Of a stretch of 64,000 bases of DNA, positions 1 to 11,971 are shown one piece after another. Made by a program: the position numbers and the translations under genes. The DNA lies in assembly GCA_950295325.1 (NCBI GenBank), contig OX485803.1, positions 6,016,001 to 6,080,000 of the forward strand. The letters are read 5' to 3'. Position 1 is the first letter of the stretch. Each line of letters opens with the position of its first letter. The notes beneath the pieces were generated by a model. It saw only the letters and a program-made list of their open reading frames with translations, was not told where the DNA came from and did no database searches. The DNA comes from Polytrichum commune. Its lineage: Eukaryota > Streptophyta > Polytrichopsida > Polytrichales > Polytrichaceae.

Positions 1-569
1 CGCCTGCTTTTGCGGGATCCATTGCAAATAAACCCCAGCCCATGAACGAAAACTTAGAAATTTGAACTTCCCACTTTCTATCATGAAAGTTGAAAGTACT
101 AAACTTTGGTATGGGTCCACCACACCACTGCCCATCGAATTTGTCAACCCTCCAATTCATCAATTTCAGCTCCTCGTTAGTGTAAGTTTTCTTTTGAGGG
201 ACAAGTGTGGGGGTTGTCATCTCTTTAAAAAACTCTTCCATAGCCGTCTTAGCTGCTTCCTCAACAAAAGGTCTTCTTTGTGCCTACACGAATGGAATCG
301 TTATTACATCAAAATTAAAGTGCCTCAATTACAAAACAATAGAATTGAATGAACACAAATATAACACTTACCAATATGGATTTCGTGAATGCGGGATCTC
401 GTTTGTATCGACGGAGATGTTTCCGTATGGTTGCTCTAGACAGTACCTTTCCCCCTGCACACATACTACATGGGCATTGATACTTAACCAATCTTTGTCT
501 GTCTGCTTCTTTTTCCTCCAAGTTCCATAGCTCCAGGTCCAACATTGCGCGCCTTGCAGATCCGTCCAT
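1..569 (-). CDS. Partial transposon-type protein with CPC-x2-C...H zinc-finger-like N-terminus
   Basis: Two exons are seen, and the gene runs off the left edge. Exon 1 is 569-372 (ATG at 569, 66 codons, donor TTG|GTAAGTG). Exon 2 is 283-1 (acceptor GTGTAG|GCACAAAG, open throughout, 94 codons plus one base); the 88-bp intron is phase 0. Exon 1 reads ...YQCPCSMCAGGKVLSRATIR followed by KHLRRY, a Cys-Cys-Cys-His arrangement like the N-terminal metal-binding region of plant CACTA transposase-type proteins. Exon 2 has ELKLMNWRVDKFDGQWCGG and ends FSFMGWGLFAMDPAKAG; I do not recognise it. No stop or frameshift is visible. It diverges from the rightward genes of the same putative element. Family assignment is tentative; the reading frame itself is well supported. 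Confidence 0.55.
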
Positions 570-2299
570 TTTGAATCTGTATTTCAGCAAATAAAATCTT
601 GTTACTTAAAACGGACAGCGTTACTTGATGTAGTAATTAGCATTACTTGACACAGTGAACAACAACTGTAGTTAAGTAATAACTGTATGTAGTTGACACA
701 GTGAACAACAACTGTACGTAGTTATATGTAATTTAATAACCAAAATCGTATAATGTGAGTAGTTCATCAGTTAATTAGATACTTACCATTTTGCGACACA
801 TTTGTAGATATAAACTAGGAAGTCATTGCAAAACCTAGAAACATATGTCGAAGAGCAAATCAGACATGAGTGTATAAGTTTGAATGTGATTCTCAACTGC
901 ATTCATGAAGAATTTTAGATATTAAGTAGATGTGCCCGCAAATAGTAGAACTTCACATAGTAGAACTTCACAGTGATTGATACACCAAAGTGAAGGAGTA
1001 TGTGTTTGATACATGACATTACTCCATGAAGTAAATCACATTACTTCAAAGAGTGACATTACTTCACAGTTGAAGGGGCAATTATAGAACATGTGAAGCT
1101 GGAACCAACACATTAAATCTTATTATATTTAGTGTACATTGTATTGTCAACTACACTTGGGCTAATACTTGGAATTCCGTGTTGATATAGCTTTTACCGA
1201 GAGTGTCCTATCTATTACAAATGAAATAAGTAGTTAGCCGGCGCACTTAATGATATGCTATAACTTAGTTGCTAAAAAAAGTTTCATGTAAAAGGTTATA
1301 GCAACACGTCACTCCAAATGGTAGCCTTCATTACTATACACAACACAATTAGTATAGTTAACTATATTTTTTTCAATACATTCTAGGTAGCCACTACAGT
1401 AAAAACTAAGTATATAACTATAGTTAACATCCATATTCAATGAATTGGACCAAAAATAGCATGAAACATTCAAGTGTGAACGCAAAGTGGTTAGGAAATT
1501 TACTCTTTTAAACTGAGAAGTTGATGCATAGTCTCTGTCTAAAAACAGAGCCAACAAATCCTTGAGAGAGGGGGGAAATATAAGGGTCAGAAAAGTCAAA
1601 TGTTACCCGAGTATTTACCACGGGCAAAATCTGCCCTGCAGCCCTAAAGCACCTCGGGCTCTCGTGTGAACGGCGAATGCCACCGTGTGAAGACTGGGCA
1701 CGATGACCGCAAGACTGGCTCCGACCCTAGGGGAAGCTTGCTAGACGCGGTGACCCTAGCGGAAGCTTGCAAGACGCGGTGGCATCTTTCATCTCGTGGA
1801 CGCAGCGGAGACCCAGCCGTAGAGGTTGTGTGCATCTCGGAGGCAAGGTTCAGAGGTAGTGCAGTGTAGCTTTGAGGTTTCAACGGCATTTAGCGAAGGT
1901 GGGAATGGATGAATTTTGGTTGTTGGCAACGGGCAGGGAAAGCTTAGGGTTTTTTTAGCCACAGTCTTCGCCGGAGTAGCGAGATTTGGTGAGTTTTAGT
2001 GAGCGAATGTTGTCATTCTAATTTCACCTCACAGGCACTTGGAAAGTAGTTCCTAGATATAGTAAGAGAAAGGATGTCCTTCTACTGAGGTAGCCCTAAC
2101 TTCATGTCGACAAATAATAATGTTCTTGATCTGGTTCTGCATTGTTGTTGATGAATTATGTATCGTGGTTTCCACCAGAAATTAGCATACCCTCGTCCTG
2201 GGACTTAAGAAGAAGCATTGAGATTTCTCTTAGGTTTTCCTTCATATAGTTTCGAAATTCTGTCATTCTTGGTTGTCGTCGTAGTAATGGGTTTTAGAG
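570..2299. other. Divergent spacer with short repeats and a possible 5' leader
   Basis: No convincing ORF. At 600-1100 there are many short repeats built on TTACTT, ACACAGTGAACAACAACTGT and related strings, similar to motifs near the element's right end. A perfect-length 29-bp direct tandem duplication with two mismatches lies at 1724-1752/1753-1781. At 1925-1965 the string TTAGGGTTTTTTTAGCC, typical of plant 5' leaders, precedes the ATG at 2300 and may mark transcription of the next ORF. Confidence 0.4.
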
Positions 2300-3225
2300 A
2301 TGGATACCCAACAAGGCCTACATCCTGATTTTGTCACACTTTTATCTACTTTACAGGTGATTTTGGATCTTCTACATAGGGTAGGAGCACTGTCAGATGA
2401 GAAAGTAAAGATAATCTTCATTGATACTTTTCACCTCTTTCCTGAAACACATCAATTTCTTAGCGAGTTGGAGGTAAGAGGCTCAGTCTAATCTCCTTTT
2501 ATTTTAATAGCTCTTACATTTTTAGGAGGATATGCCTACATATGTTGGAAACCCATCTATGCCAGGTATTTATTCCAGGGCCTGATTTGAGAACACCGCA
2601 TCTTAGATGTTCAAGAAAATTTGGTCTACCTGTGGAGGAATACACGCAGACGATGAGTGTCTTGTGTGCCTGTAATTGAATCAAGATTACCTCAATCAAT
2701 TTCTGATCATTTTGGCATGCAGAATCGATATGGATTTAACCTGATGACATTGAAATTAAGTGTCACTTTAAAACATTTCTTGCAACTACTAAAGTTACGC
2801 CTTTGAAGTCATGTAGAATCGTAGGTTAGACAAAGTGTAGGAGGATGTTAATTGAGTGGTTCTGGTGATTTGATTTGCAGGTTGCACAAGGAGAGAGGTT
2901 GGAATTTGGAAGTGACAAGTTTGTGGAGTGTGAGGAGGTGGGAGTAAGGGAATCGTGTCGAGCTGCTTTCGTTCTGGTGGCGGGTGGATTTGCGGAGCGT
3001 CTGCGCTTGAATAGTGGCATTAAGGTGGAATACCTAACCCTTGTTAAATCCAATTCTTTCGAATCCCAATTCTTTCAAAAGACACATGATAACAGGAGAA
3101 TTGCATGCAGAGTCCGAAATTTGGTGGTTGCATCCATCTCCCTTGCAAGTTATTATCCTCTCACCATAATTCTCCATCATGTTCATAAAAGAATTGTGTT
3201 GATGGACAGCTCGAGATGCCGGTGA
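2300..3225 (+). CDS. Short chimeric ORF: LSDE-VK module joined to a UDP-sugar pyrophosphorylase fragment
   Basis: Two exons fit: 2300-2473 (58 codons, donor GAG|GTAAGAGG) and 2881-3225 (acceptor TTTGCAG|GTTGCA, 114 codons and a stop), both phase 0, giving 172 residues. Exon 1 contains [19 protein letters not shown], clearly related to LLREIATLSDEDVKTLFLE in the rightward gene at about 6170, so it appears to be a paralogous element-encoded module. The first half of exon 2 resembles a piece of UDP-sugar pyrophosphorylase; the rest (from about 3028) is unrecognised. Splicing is inferred from site quality and frame; no transcript is available. It may not be translated at all. Confidence 0.35.
2881..3027 (+). 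pseudogene. USP: Captured, decayed exon of UDP-sugar pyrophosphorylase
   Basis: The segment starts at a good acceptor and reads [20 protein letters not shown], then [20 protein letters not shown] and LRLNSGIKV. Plant UDP-sugar pyrophosphorylases carry a very similar stretch that includes the nucleotide-binding signature LVAGGLGERLG followed by SGIK. Here the signature is altered (GGLGERLG to GGFAERLRL) and homology stops abruptly at about 3027; no other exon of the enzyme was found nearby. This enzyme converts sugar-1-phosphates plus UTP into UDP-sugars, but this fragment cannot. It looks like a host-gene piece captured by the surrounding transposon. Confidence 0.6.
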
Positions 3226-5885
3226 ACATGTAAACACAGAGGTTGGTGGCCACTCTGTAGATAATTGTTTACCCCAAGAAACTGGTGGAGTTGGCCGACA
3301 GCCTTTATTAACGAACTAATACTCTATGCTTATTTAACATATCCTCATTTGATATTAAAAAAAAAATTAGCTATAAATTCTGGCCCATATCTATAGTAAT
3401 GTATGTGGATTGTGTTGACATAAATGATTGACGCCTGCACTTGTGACATAAATGATTGATTACCTTTTCACTTGTGCCCTTCGTCCTCAAACAAGTATAA
3501 GACATTGTTCTGGTATTTTGATTGGATTCATTATGATTGACTTGCACATGAGGACCAGATATTTGTGCATCTGTTTGGACAGCCTTGTATGTGGAAACTC
3601 AACATTTCTTTCTTTGTTCATACTTCAGCTGTGGAAGGCCCGAATTTGTCAGTGGATATCACGATTTCTCTTCTCATCGAGCTGGTTTCTGATAATACTC
3701 CTCATCAGGTTTGTGCCAAACTCGCTGAATTGTTCCAATAGAATTTTCTTCATCTCAGTCTCTGTCACGTCTCACTTGGTCCATAGAAATATTGGACCTA
3801 TCAAACATGCTCACACGCTACCAAGTGCTATGTAATGAACTGTCCTCTCAAGCTTGCTAGAAGGTGCTATTATGTGCAGAAAATTCTTCAAACAACTTGT
3901 TGTCTGAAGCCTGAAGAGGAACTCATTATTCAAACTGAATAAGGTTAGACATGTGTAGAATCTTCTGGCCACAACTTGTTGTTGTTGTAGTTGTAGTAGT
4001 AGTTGTAAGACTAGTCTGTTCCTGGATTGATGCAGAGCTCTTCGAATTGTTCTTTTGTGTGCCTTGGTTTTTGTGTGAACTTGGTGAAGGTTAGAGAGCG
4101 AGGAGCAACCATGAATGTGTTATGTAGTTCGGTGTAGATTTTGTGTTGATGTAAATGGAGTAAGATGAGTGGAAGACATGTTTCCGTAGAGTTGTGTGTC
4201 CTTGTGCCTTGGTTTCTGTGTTGGTGTCAACTTGACGAAGGTTGGAGCTGGTAGCTATGATGATCAGTGAGTGCTTATGATGTGTTTCGTGGTTTGGTGT
4301 GGTTTTTGTGTTGATAAGAATGATAGTATGGGGGCAGTGAATGTGTGTAGCCCATGTGTGTATTTGTTGACATGTTTCAATGTGAGGTGAGTCTGGTTAA
4401 GTCACTCAGGTTTTCGTGATTAGTGTGTTGGTATGCATAATCACTGTAGAGGTTACTTTATAATTATTTGTTCATACGGTAGTGAGGAGCTTTATGAGCT
4501 CATTTCTTTAGTGGGTATTGTAACAATGTCAGTGTGCAAGAGCTGCCTAAGAGAGCTAATCAATCCCTGAGATTGTAGTCTACTTAATGTTTGTATTTAT
4601 TTTGGTTATCTGCATGCACATATCCAGGAGTGCATTGTTTGTTTGCTTGAGACATTTGAGTTATCTTTAAAATCTCAAAAACTCATGGTTTGGTAGGGAG
4701 TTTTGGTTCACTTTTGACATTTGATCATGTTCCAGGATTGTTCCGATGGTGTCAGAACTCCCAATGTTAGTGACTTGAAGGGAGGCGTTTGACTTAAGCA
4801 ATAGTCCTGTAACAATCAGGTTCTTCTCCTGCTGACATTCTAATATTTTTCTGGATGTTTCAATGATATGGTCTGTTTTGTTTTTACAGCAATACAAAAT
4901 CACAACTGCAGAGCTCGAGGGTTCACCACTCGAGGATGCAATGACTTGCCGAATTGCTGCCCGTGACGCACTTTGAAACGACTCTGGAATGAAATACGAG
5001 CACTTGTACGAGCTGGTGACACCCCTATTCATGTAATTTAGGGTCAAATTATTTGGTAATGGTGTTCAATCTATGCCACCATGAGCATTCCATATCACAG
5101 CACAAATCAGGTTCTGGGGAGAAATTTTGGGCATAATCAGTCGAGATCCTAGTGTTGTTAAGACCAACTGGTTACATGTTGACATCTTCCAGTTTTTCTT
5201 AATTAAATTGTTCCATGTTCTGTAAAATCCTCTAAAAGTATTGGTAATTTTTCTGAAGTCTTGAATTCCAACTGGTTCATCTGTAACTAGCGGCCAGTTC
5301 TCCATGTTCATTGTCACAAACATCCACCAGTGGACAGCTTGCTATCTTGTGCACTTGCAGGAACAAAGAAATTTCCCTTGATAGAATTTAAGCTTATTCA
5401 TAGTTTGAACGACTTGTTTCATGCTACAATCTTCATGGCCATATGCAACCTCTTCTGCGCTTTGGGGGCCTTAATTAGATTACTTATCTTAATTAAGCAC
5501 CTATATTTGAGTGGTGGGTTGTTAGGTATGGATCTAGGAATAGATACACTAAGGTAAGTGGGCCTGAAATGGACACTATTAGCTCTGCACCCACTTCTCT
5601 GCGGATATCAAGTACACGCTTAGTGCGAGATAATTAGCAAATCCAAATTGAGGCCATAATTTTATGAACATTGCACCTCGTTAACTTGTCGGTTATTGAC
5701 AGTAGTATGGTTAACAAATTTTGAGTGTGCAGTCCAATCTTTTTTAAAAACATGTCTTTTAAAGTTATGCTCAATGGCTGATGCAAACATTTTTTATGTT
5801 TGACCCCGTTCTTCAAATATAAAGTAGATATTATTTTGTGTATTACCTTATTCTGGTCCTCCATCATATGTAGTGTACTTAATTT
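3226..5885. other. Spacer with two unidentified exon-like segments and repeats
   Basis: No complete gene. Two segments look like captured exons. At 3630-3709 an acceptor CTTCAG is followed by an open VEGPNLSVDITISLLIELVS and then DNTPHQ up to CAG|GTTTGT. At 4891-4974 an acceptor TTTTACAG is followed by QYKITTAELEGSPLEDAMTC and then RIAARDAL and TGA. I recognise neither. At 4050-4330 an imperfect ~150-bp tandem duplication surrounds TGTGCCTTGGTTTNTGTGT. At 5110-5310 (minus strand) lies a copy of the AACCGGTT/ACTATGCCCAAAAT repeat family also seen at 35-37 kb and 42.8 kb. Confidence 0.4.
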
Positions 5886-8800
5886 ATGGAAGTGGAGTCC
5901 GAATACGAGCGACTAAGGCGATCTAAAATTGAAGCGAACAGTAGGAAGTTGGAATCCTTGGGACTTCTTGCATTGGCGGCTTCGGTGCAACCGTCAGCTA
6001 TTTTGAAGAGGTAAACTTCCATTACTTGTTGGTATGCCTGAGCTTGTAGTGTACTTTGAGAACTGTTTACACTTTAAATTTATAAACTTAATTTGGAACC
6101 CTCACCCTAGTTCATTTGTCGCAGCTATCCAACTGTCATCAGATTATTATGGAGATTAGGCTGAAAAATTTACTTAGAGAAATAGCAACATTGAGCGATG
6201 AAGACGTGAAGACTTTGTTTTTAGAGGTTCACAAATTTCCCGCAATCAATTCGTCTTTGCTAGCCAAAATGCAAGATCTGCTTGCTAATACTTTCGAGGA
6301 TGCCAGGACCACACAATCCGATTCCCTTCAGCCACCCAGGAGGAGTGTCAGGTTGTCAACTAAACCATTAATTTCAACGCATATAGAGGAAAGGGAGAGT
6401 AGCAAGGAAGATGGTGTGTCTAGTGAGCATAAAATTGATAAGGACATAGACTACAGCGTAGAATCAGCAGAAGAAGAAGAAGAAGAAGACCACAGAAAAC
6501 CCCTTGCAACCCAAGGCAAACCGGTAAGTAATCTTGACCTCTGGCTGCATATGTCACTTTAATTATTGCATGCCTGAAGTTGGTCACTTTCATGCATTTA
6601 ACGCATTCCTAATCTTCATAAGTGTTGTGGGTGGGATTGTAGTCATTTGGAATTGGATCTTACTACTGTCTAGTTGTGCACATTACTTGGTCCAGTTGAA
6701 CCTTACTACACGTAGTTGAACTCTACTATGCAAAGTTGTATGTTAATTGACCCCTTAACTATGCACAGTAGGCAATTTCTATGTGGCCTTGGATGTCACA
6801 ATGTATAGTCAATAAGAATACTGTTTGGGTGTTTTTGCAGAGGAGAGACAATCCTAGAAGCTGGACTTTTAGGAAGAAGAAAATGGCTTCACCTCGCAGA
6901 GGCTCGCAGAGGCTCGCAGAGGCTCGCAGAGGGAAGAGGAAACTACCTGTTGAAGATCCTGAAGGTTGTTCGCAACTACGTGAGAATGAAGAGGATGAGG
7001 ACGAGGAAGAAGAAGATTTCGATTGGACTCAGCCAATCTTGATAGAGGATGGGAGAGACTATGTCCGGGCGCGAGGAAAGCATCCTCAGCGGGATGCTCT
7101 AAGCCCTCCCAAGGATAGTAGTGCAGCCAAGCTGGCTTTAGAGATAGAAAAGAAAGAGTTGTTGATTATAAAACGGGAGTTGGCATTAACATCACGCTGC
7201 CACTCGGTGAGGGAGGATAGCAGCGATGAAGAGGAAGATGGAGGAGAGGGAAAATGGCGAAGGACTACTAATCGCAACTCGCAGATGAAGGCGAAGAGGA
7301 GGGCAGCGAATAAAGCATGCCGGGATGAATTCGATGAGAGAGCAAGGGAGGGAAAGCCAAGATTCGTTGTCGATCTTGACGATAACGATAAACCATATCC
7401 AACTTAGTATTTTATCCAATGTTAATTAGATGTTTTCTTAGGCATCCAAACTTCAAGAACTATCGTTGCATAACATGTTGTCAATAAGAATATGATTCAA
7501 CACAATGATTTTGGTATGATAAGTGTAAACATATTATGCATGCTATAAACTCACGACTAAGTTGAGTGATCTGCATGTTACTCGTTACAGTAACCGAACT
7601 CATTTGCATTCTATAGACTTAGCGAAGTCGATATGTACCTCACTACTTGTAGTAATACGAGACCTTGTTGTCAACGTTACTTGACATAGTAAAGTGTTTA
7701 TCACTCATTGAAGTAAGAGATATAACCCATTACTATATGTATTCACTCTTAGCAGTCGCAGATGATTACTACGTAGAGTTAGTGCCTACTACAACCTGTG
7801 ACAATATAATGTGTATGCCCTTAACACATGACTATTGTTATTTGTTGAAGGAGGTTTGTGGCTGATTCGTATAGTTTTTTGTAGGCAATCCCAGCGGTGT
7901 GTATAGGCCGCAGTGGCTGAACGCGCTGCGAGGCTACTCCAGCGATCTGGACTGGAGCGTGGACAACGTAAACGATCAGTCCGAAACGGCTCTCGACAAC
8001 ATATTCACACGGATGAAGGAGAACTGGGAGTATCGCGGCTCGAGAGGAGAAACGAGGGTGTTGAGGTATGAAGTTTTCAAATCTAACCTAGGTCAGCAGC
8101 TGAAAAGTAAGAGAGCGCAGATGAAGATGCGCATATTAAAAGGTTTATGCAGACCTGAGTCTATTCGATTGGACCACTGGCAGCACATGGTTGAGCTGAC
8201 ACGCGATCCTCACAAAATCTATCAAGCGAATGTGATGAGGGAGGCGAGGAAGTGCGTCAAGAAGGTCTCTACCTTTGGACGCTCCGAAGGGGAGGTCCGA
8301 GCCCAGCTGGTGAGCAAGCTTGAGTTATTAGTGTAAATTCATTGTAATATTTGAGTATCGTTGATTATAATTAGTGTTGTTACCACCCTATTCTTTACCG
8401 TGATGGTAAGTGCTAGACATAAATGTGACCTCCAAATATTAGCATAGTTGAAAACAAGTGTTCAGTTCAAAGTTAATGTTAAGTTGTAGGTTACTATGAA
8501 CCTTTAACTATGCGAAATTGTATGTTACTATGCACCTATAACTATGCACGGTAGACGTGACAATTAGGCTCTGGATGTTACTTTGTACAGTTAACCATCA
8601 GCGGGTAGAGCAAAGATAGGTGTTCAATTTATCTAAATGCGAGTATTTCATGATTGATCTTGCAGGCATCCGAACTAAACAGGGACCCTCGGCAGGACGA
8701 GGTCGAGGATGAACTTGTCCGCGACAAGAACACCTCCAAGTCCAAAGGCGGCCGACCAAACAGTTCCAATATGTCGAGGGGGGGAGTCAGCGACGCCCAG

Positions 8801-10841
8801 TATGAGGGCGGGTTTGGAGTATCGCCGCACGTAAGTCGCACTCGGGATGCCGGAATGGAGGAGAGGAGGGCAGAGGTAGACCTCAGGTTTAATGCCCTAG
8901 AAAATAAATTTAATGCAATGCAGAGCTCGATTGAATTGGTGATGGCCAAGCTTGGCATCACAGTTTCAAGAATGGCCAGCGCTTCCTCAGGTGGAGAGCA
9001 ACCTTCCAGTGATCACAAAGGCAGAGCAGACTCCCGTAGGAGTGTATCACCACCCGCACGCTCTCAGTCGAAGGAGCCGGTAAGCAAGACCCTGGACTTT
9101 GGCAGTGCAGGTGAGAAGGTCACCTCACTGAGCCCAGAGATCCCCTGCGGCTCCCAGAAAGCCTCCTCATTGCATGAGGAGGCTGAACAGGTATGAGGTT
9201 TGAATTGGTTCCGTTGGAAAGCATTGGCATCTGATAAATATGTTTCCATTACGTAAATCTATCATTTCCAAATTTCAAAACCTCATGTGTAATAGTGTAG
9301 TCTTCTTTAGCTCAATGTTGGGCTTTAATGCGCTCTTAATTTGTTGTTGGTTGTAGGCACCGGACGTTTCCAGTGGCGGCGTACCGTCAGTTGTCCAAGC
9401 AACATCGGCTGACGGTGGAAAGCCGGCTTCGAGACCCAGGCCGAAGCGTGCTCGGCTCAGCGAGTCACAGAAACTTACTCTAGAGGCCGGTCCCTTGCTA
9501 CCGAAAGGTAGCCTAAACATAGAATAGTGAAAATAATAGTGAGATAATGCTCATTGTAACTGTTTCTATTTACTACCATAAGTCAATAAGGCTTACTACC
9601 CTAAGTCAGATGAAAGCCAATCCATGTAAACCTCAAGATTTTCAGACTTCATATGACTATGTTATTCAATATCAAAGTGAAGGTCTTGTGCTCTTTAAGT
9701 GGTCATGTAAATTCCCCCAATTATGTTGACTATTGAGCCTAGAATGGCTAATATATTTTGAGCACATAGAAAAATATCTGTTAAATATATGTAGTTTTGA
9801 TTGCACATTGCAGAAAAATCCAGGGGTAGCCCATTAAAAAAGGGCTCGAAGAAAACGGAGAAAGAAGGAGACAAGGAAATGGCGGACAAGCGCCGGGGTG
9901 ACAAACCTCCCCTTGGCACAAAGGCGTCAAAGAAGACATCACCCATTCAGGATTTGGTGAGCATTCGGTCAAACTAATGAAGCCTGGTAGCTAAGTGCAA
10001 GTAAGCACATTAATTCAAGTTTCTCAATTACTTCATTATGGATTTAAGACGCAATTTGTTTACTTAATTCGGCTTAAGGTGGTTGATGCTTTCATTATGA
10101 TTTATATGTTTGATTTGGAAGCACATTTCATATATTTCTGCAGGGTTAATTAAACTGATGATGCATTACTGGACACAGTAAACATTACTGGACACAGTAA
10201 ACATTACTGGACACAGTAAACATTACTGGACATAGTAAACATGACATAGTAAACATTACTAGACATAGTAAACATGAAATAGTAAACATTACTGCACATA
10301 GTAAACATTACTACACATAGTAAACATTACTGCACATAGTAAACATTACTGCACATAGTAAACACTACTGGACATGTCATAGTAAACATTACTTGACATA
10401 GTAAAGAAAAACTGACATAGCAAAGTAGAGATGACGACAATGTAACTTTAGTACTTTGGATTGAATATTTCTTTGATCTGCAAATATCAACACCAACAAA
10501 ATAGTGTGATTCGTGCTCAAAATTTGGAACAGTAACATATGTACGTGAGAATTGTGCAGACTACGGGGGACTTGGTTTACCTGCGTGGCTATGATTATCC
10601 GGATTCGAAAGCGAAAACCATTGGGAAGGGTGTAGTTCAAAATGTAGCAGGTGGGATGCTGCATGGGAAGGTGATTGACAATGGTTATGTATCATTGGCC
10701 GTCACGGAGTCACTTGAAGACAACTATCCTTTGCTCAAACCTCTCACTGGAGACGACCCTCCAGTGACTACTATTGGCAAAGCGAAGGGCCATTACATTT
10801 TTTGGTCAAGCGAATGTGTAAATTTATGTGCGGCTACGTGA
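5886..10841 (+). CDS. Transposase_24 / DUF8039-like transposon protein, 8 exons
   Basis: Proposed exons: 5886-6010, 6160-6523, 6841-7406, 7895-8309, 8666-9190, 9357-9507, 9814-9956, 10560-10841. All phases agree and sum to 857 codons including TGA. Exon 1 carries YERLRRSKIEANSRKLESLG, a motif common at the start of such plant proteins. Exon 2 has the LSDEDVK module and an acidic tail. Exon 3 is highly charged and ends DLDDNDKPYPT. Exon 4 (RPQWLNALRGYSSDL, DNIFTRMKENWEYRG, then HWQHMVEL and GRSEGEVRAQL) resembles Transposase_24 regions of En/Spm elements. Exons 5-7 are Ser/Lys-rich with a short coiled coil (FNALENKFNAMQSSIELVMA). Exon 8 (GGMLHGKVIDNGYVSLAV, then TTIGKAKGHYIFW) resembles DUF8039. 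The 6159 acceptor is weak; the stronger-looking one at 6115 breaks the frame. If exon 1 is dropped, ATG 6149 is an alternative start. Function is probably DNA binding in transposition; no catalytic triad is recognised. Confidence 0.6.
6891..6932 (+). repeat. 10-bp coding tandem repeat, four copies of CTCGCAGAGG
   Basis: Inside exon 3 of the transposon gene the decamer CTCGCAGAGG is repeated about four times head to tail. Because 10 is not a multiple of three, successive copies are read in different frames, producing the Arg/Ala-rich stretch SPRRGSQRLAEARRG. Copy-number change here would shift the frame. Confidence 0.8.
7530..7830 (+). repeat. Intronic copy of a ~300-bp repeat also present at 11,015-11,345
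   Basis: The intron between exons 3 and 4 shares with 11,015-11,345 an ordered series of matching blocks: GCATGTTACT followed by a CAGTAA; GCAGTCGATAT or GAAGTCGATAT; TATGTATTCACTCTT; and ACTACGTA. Each contains palindromic TTACT...AGTAA motifs. Likely element-internal regulatory or transposase-binding sequence. Confidence 0.6.
10160..10410 (+). repeat. 19-bp tandem array CATTACTGGACACAGTAAA with palindromic core
   Basis: About eleven imperfect copies lie between exons 7 and 8. The first copies are identical 19-mers; later ones carry substitutions (TGCACATAG, TAGACATAG) and short truncations. Each core, TTACTGGACACAGTAA, has inverted five-base arms, and the same motif occurs singly elsewhere in the element (for example about 7680 and 10390). 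Confidence 0.85.
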
Positions 10842-11949
10842 GTGTGGAGTGGATTTGTAGACCTAGGTTGATTTGCAGACATTTGGAATTCAGTGTTTAC
10901 CATTGTTAGAAGCAATTTGTGAAACATTCATGACACTATTGGATGAATATGATTTGGTTTTTGAACTAAATGATCATGTTTGCGATGATCCTCGTATGAT
11001 AAATCTCAATATATTGTTAATGCCATAAATTTATGACTATGTTGAGTCAGCCGCATGTTACTAGTTGCAGTAAACGCGCACAGTTGCAGCCTAATCATGC
11101 CACTTAGCGCAGTCGATATTCACTGCAGTACCAGTAATATACACTAAAGACATGTGAAGACCACATAACCTCACAACGTACAACAAAATACCAGAATTTG
11201 TTGTCTACATTACGTTACATAGTAATATAGATATCACGACTTCAAGTAAGAAATATATGCCATCTAAATATGTATTCACTCTTGGTAGTCACAGACACTT
11301 ACTACGTACAGTTACACATACACTTGGCAATATCATGTATACTTCACTGCTAGTAATACACAAAAAAAACATTCGTGAACCACATGACCTAACAACGTAG
11401 ATCATAAACCACTGGTTGAGGTAAACATCACTCCAGACAGTGATGTTTACATGACGACGTGAAGTAAGAAAATATGCAGTTGTTGTATGTATTTACTACC
11501 TAAAGTCAAAGAAGCTAACTACGCAACATTATTGACTACCTACTTGGTTGTCCGCGATTACTGGAATAAGTAATGTGTGAAAATTAATTCAATTAATCTT
11601 AGCCACGTGGTTACATATTTGTTTCAACCACGTTCTTATCGTTCACTAGTAATTTGGAATGTATGTATACGCATTTTTCATTGTATTACTTTGTTCAGTG
11701 AAGTAAACAAAACCTTACATGACTAGTGCCGTGATATTGTATCACTTCGTTGAGTTATATGGACGTGTGTCGTATCTTACTTATATTGCCAAAACATAGT
11801 GAAATAGGACATGACTCTATGAAGTAAGGCACGCGTCGCAAGTCCAACTTCACTGCCATTGGGAACGTATCCATTGGGAACGTCCTGTCCGATATTCCTT
11901 TACTGCTTGTCCGGAGCGACTGGTCGTTTTTCACGTCAGTAAAGTCCTG
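10842..11949 (+). other. Right subterminal region of the CACTA-like element
   Basis: No ORF of note. The stretch holds many TTACT/AGTAA motifs, the second copy of the 300-bp repeat (11,015-11,345), and further spaced motifs (GTTACATAGTAA, CACTCCAGACAGTGATG) up to the terminus. Dense short repeats next to an end are characteristic of CACTA subterminal regions. Confidence 0.55.
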
Positions 11950-11971
11950 GTTTTCTCACTTGTATGAGTTG

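Noticed and set aside
6103-6160. Stronger-looking acceptor TTTGTCGCAG at 6115 for exon 2 of the transposon gene
   Set aside because: Joined to exon 1 it gives a stop after about a dozen codons. The 6159 acceptor keeps the frame, although an independent start at ATG 6149 remains possible.
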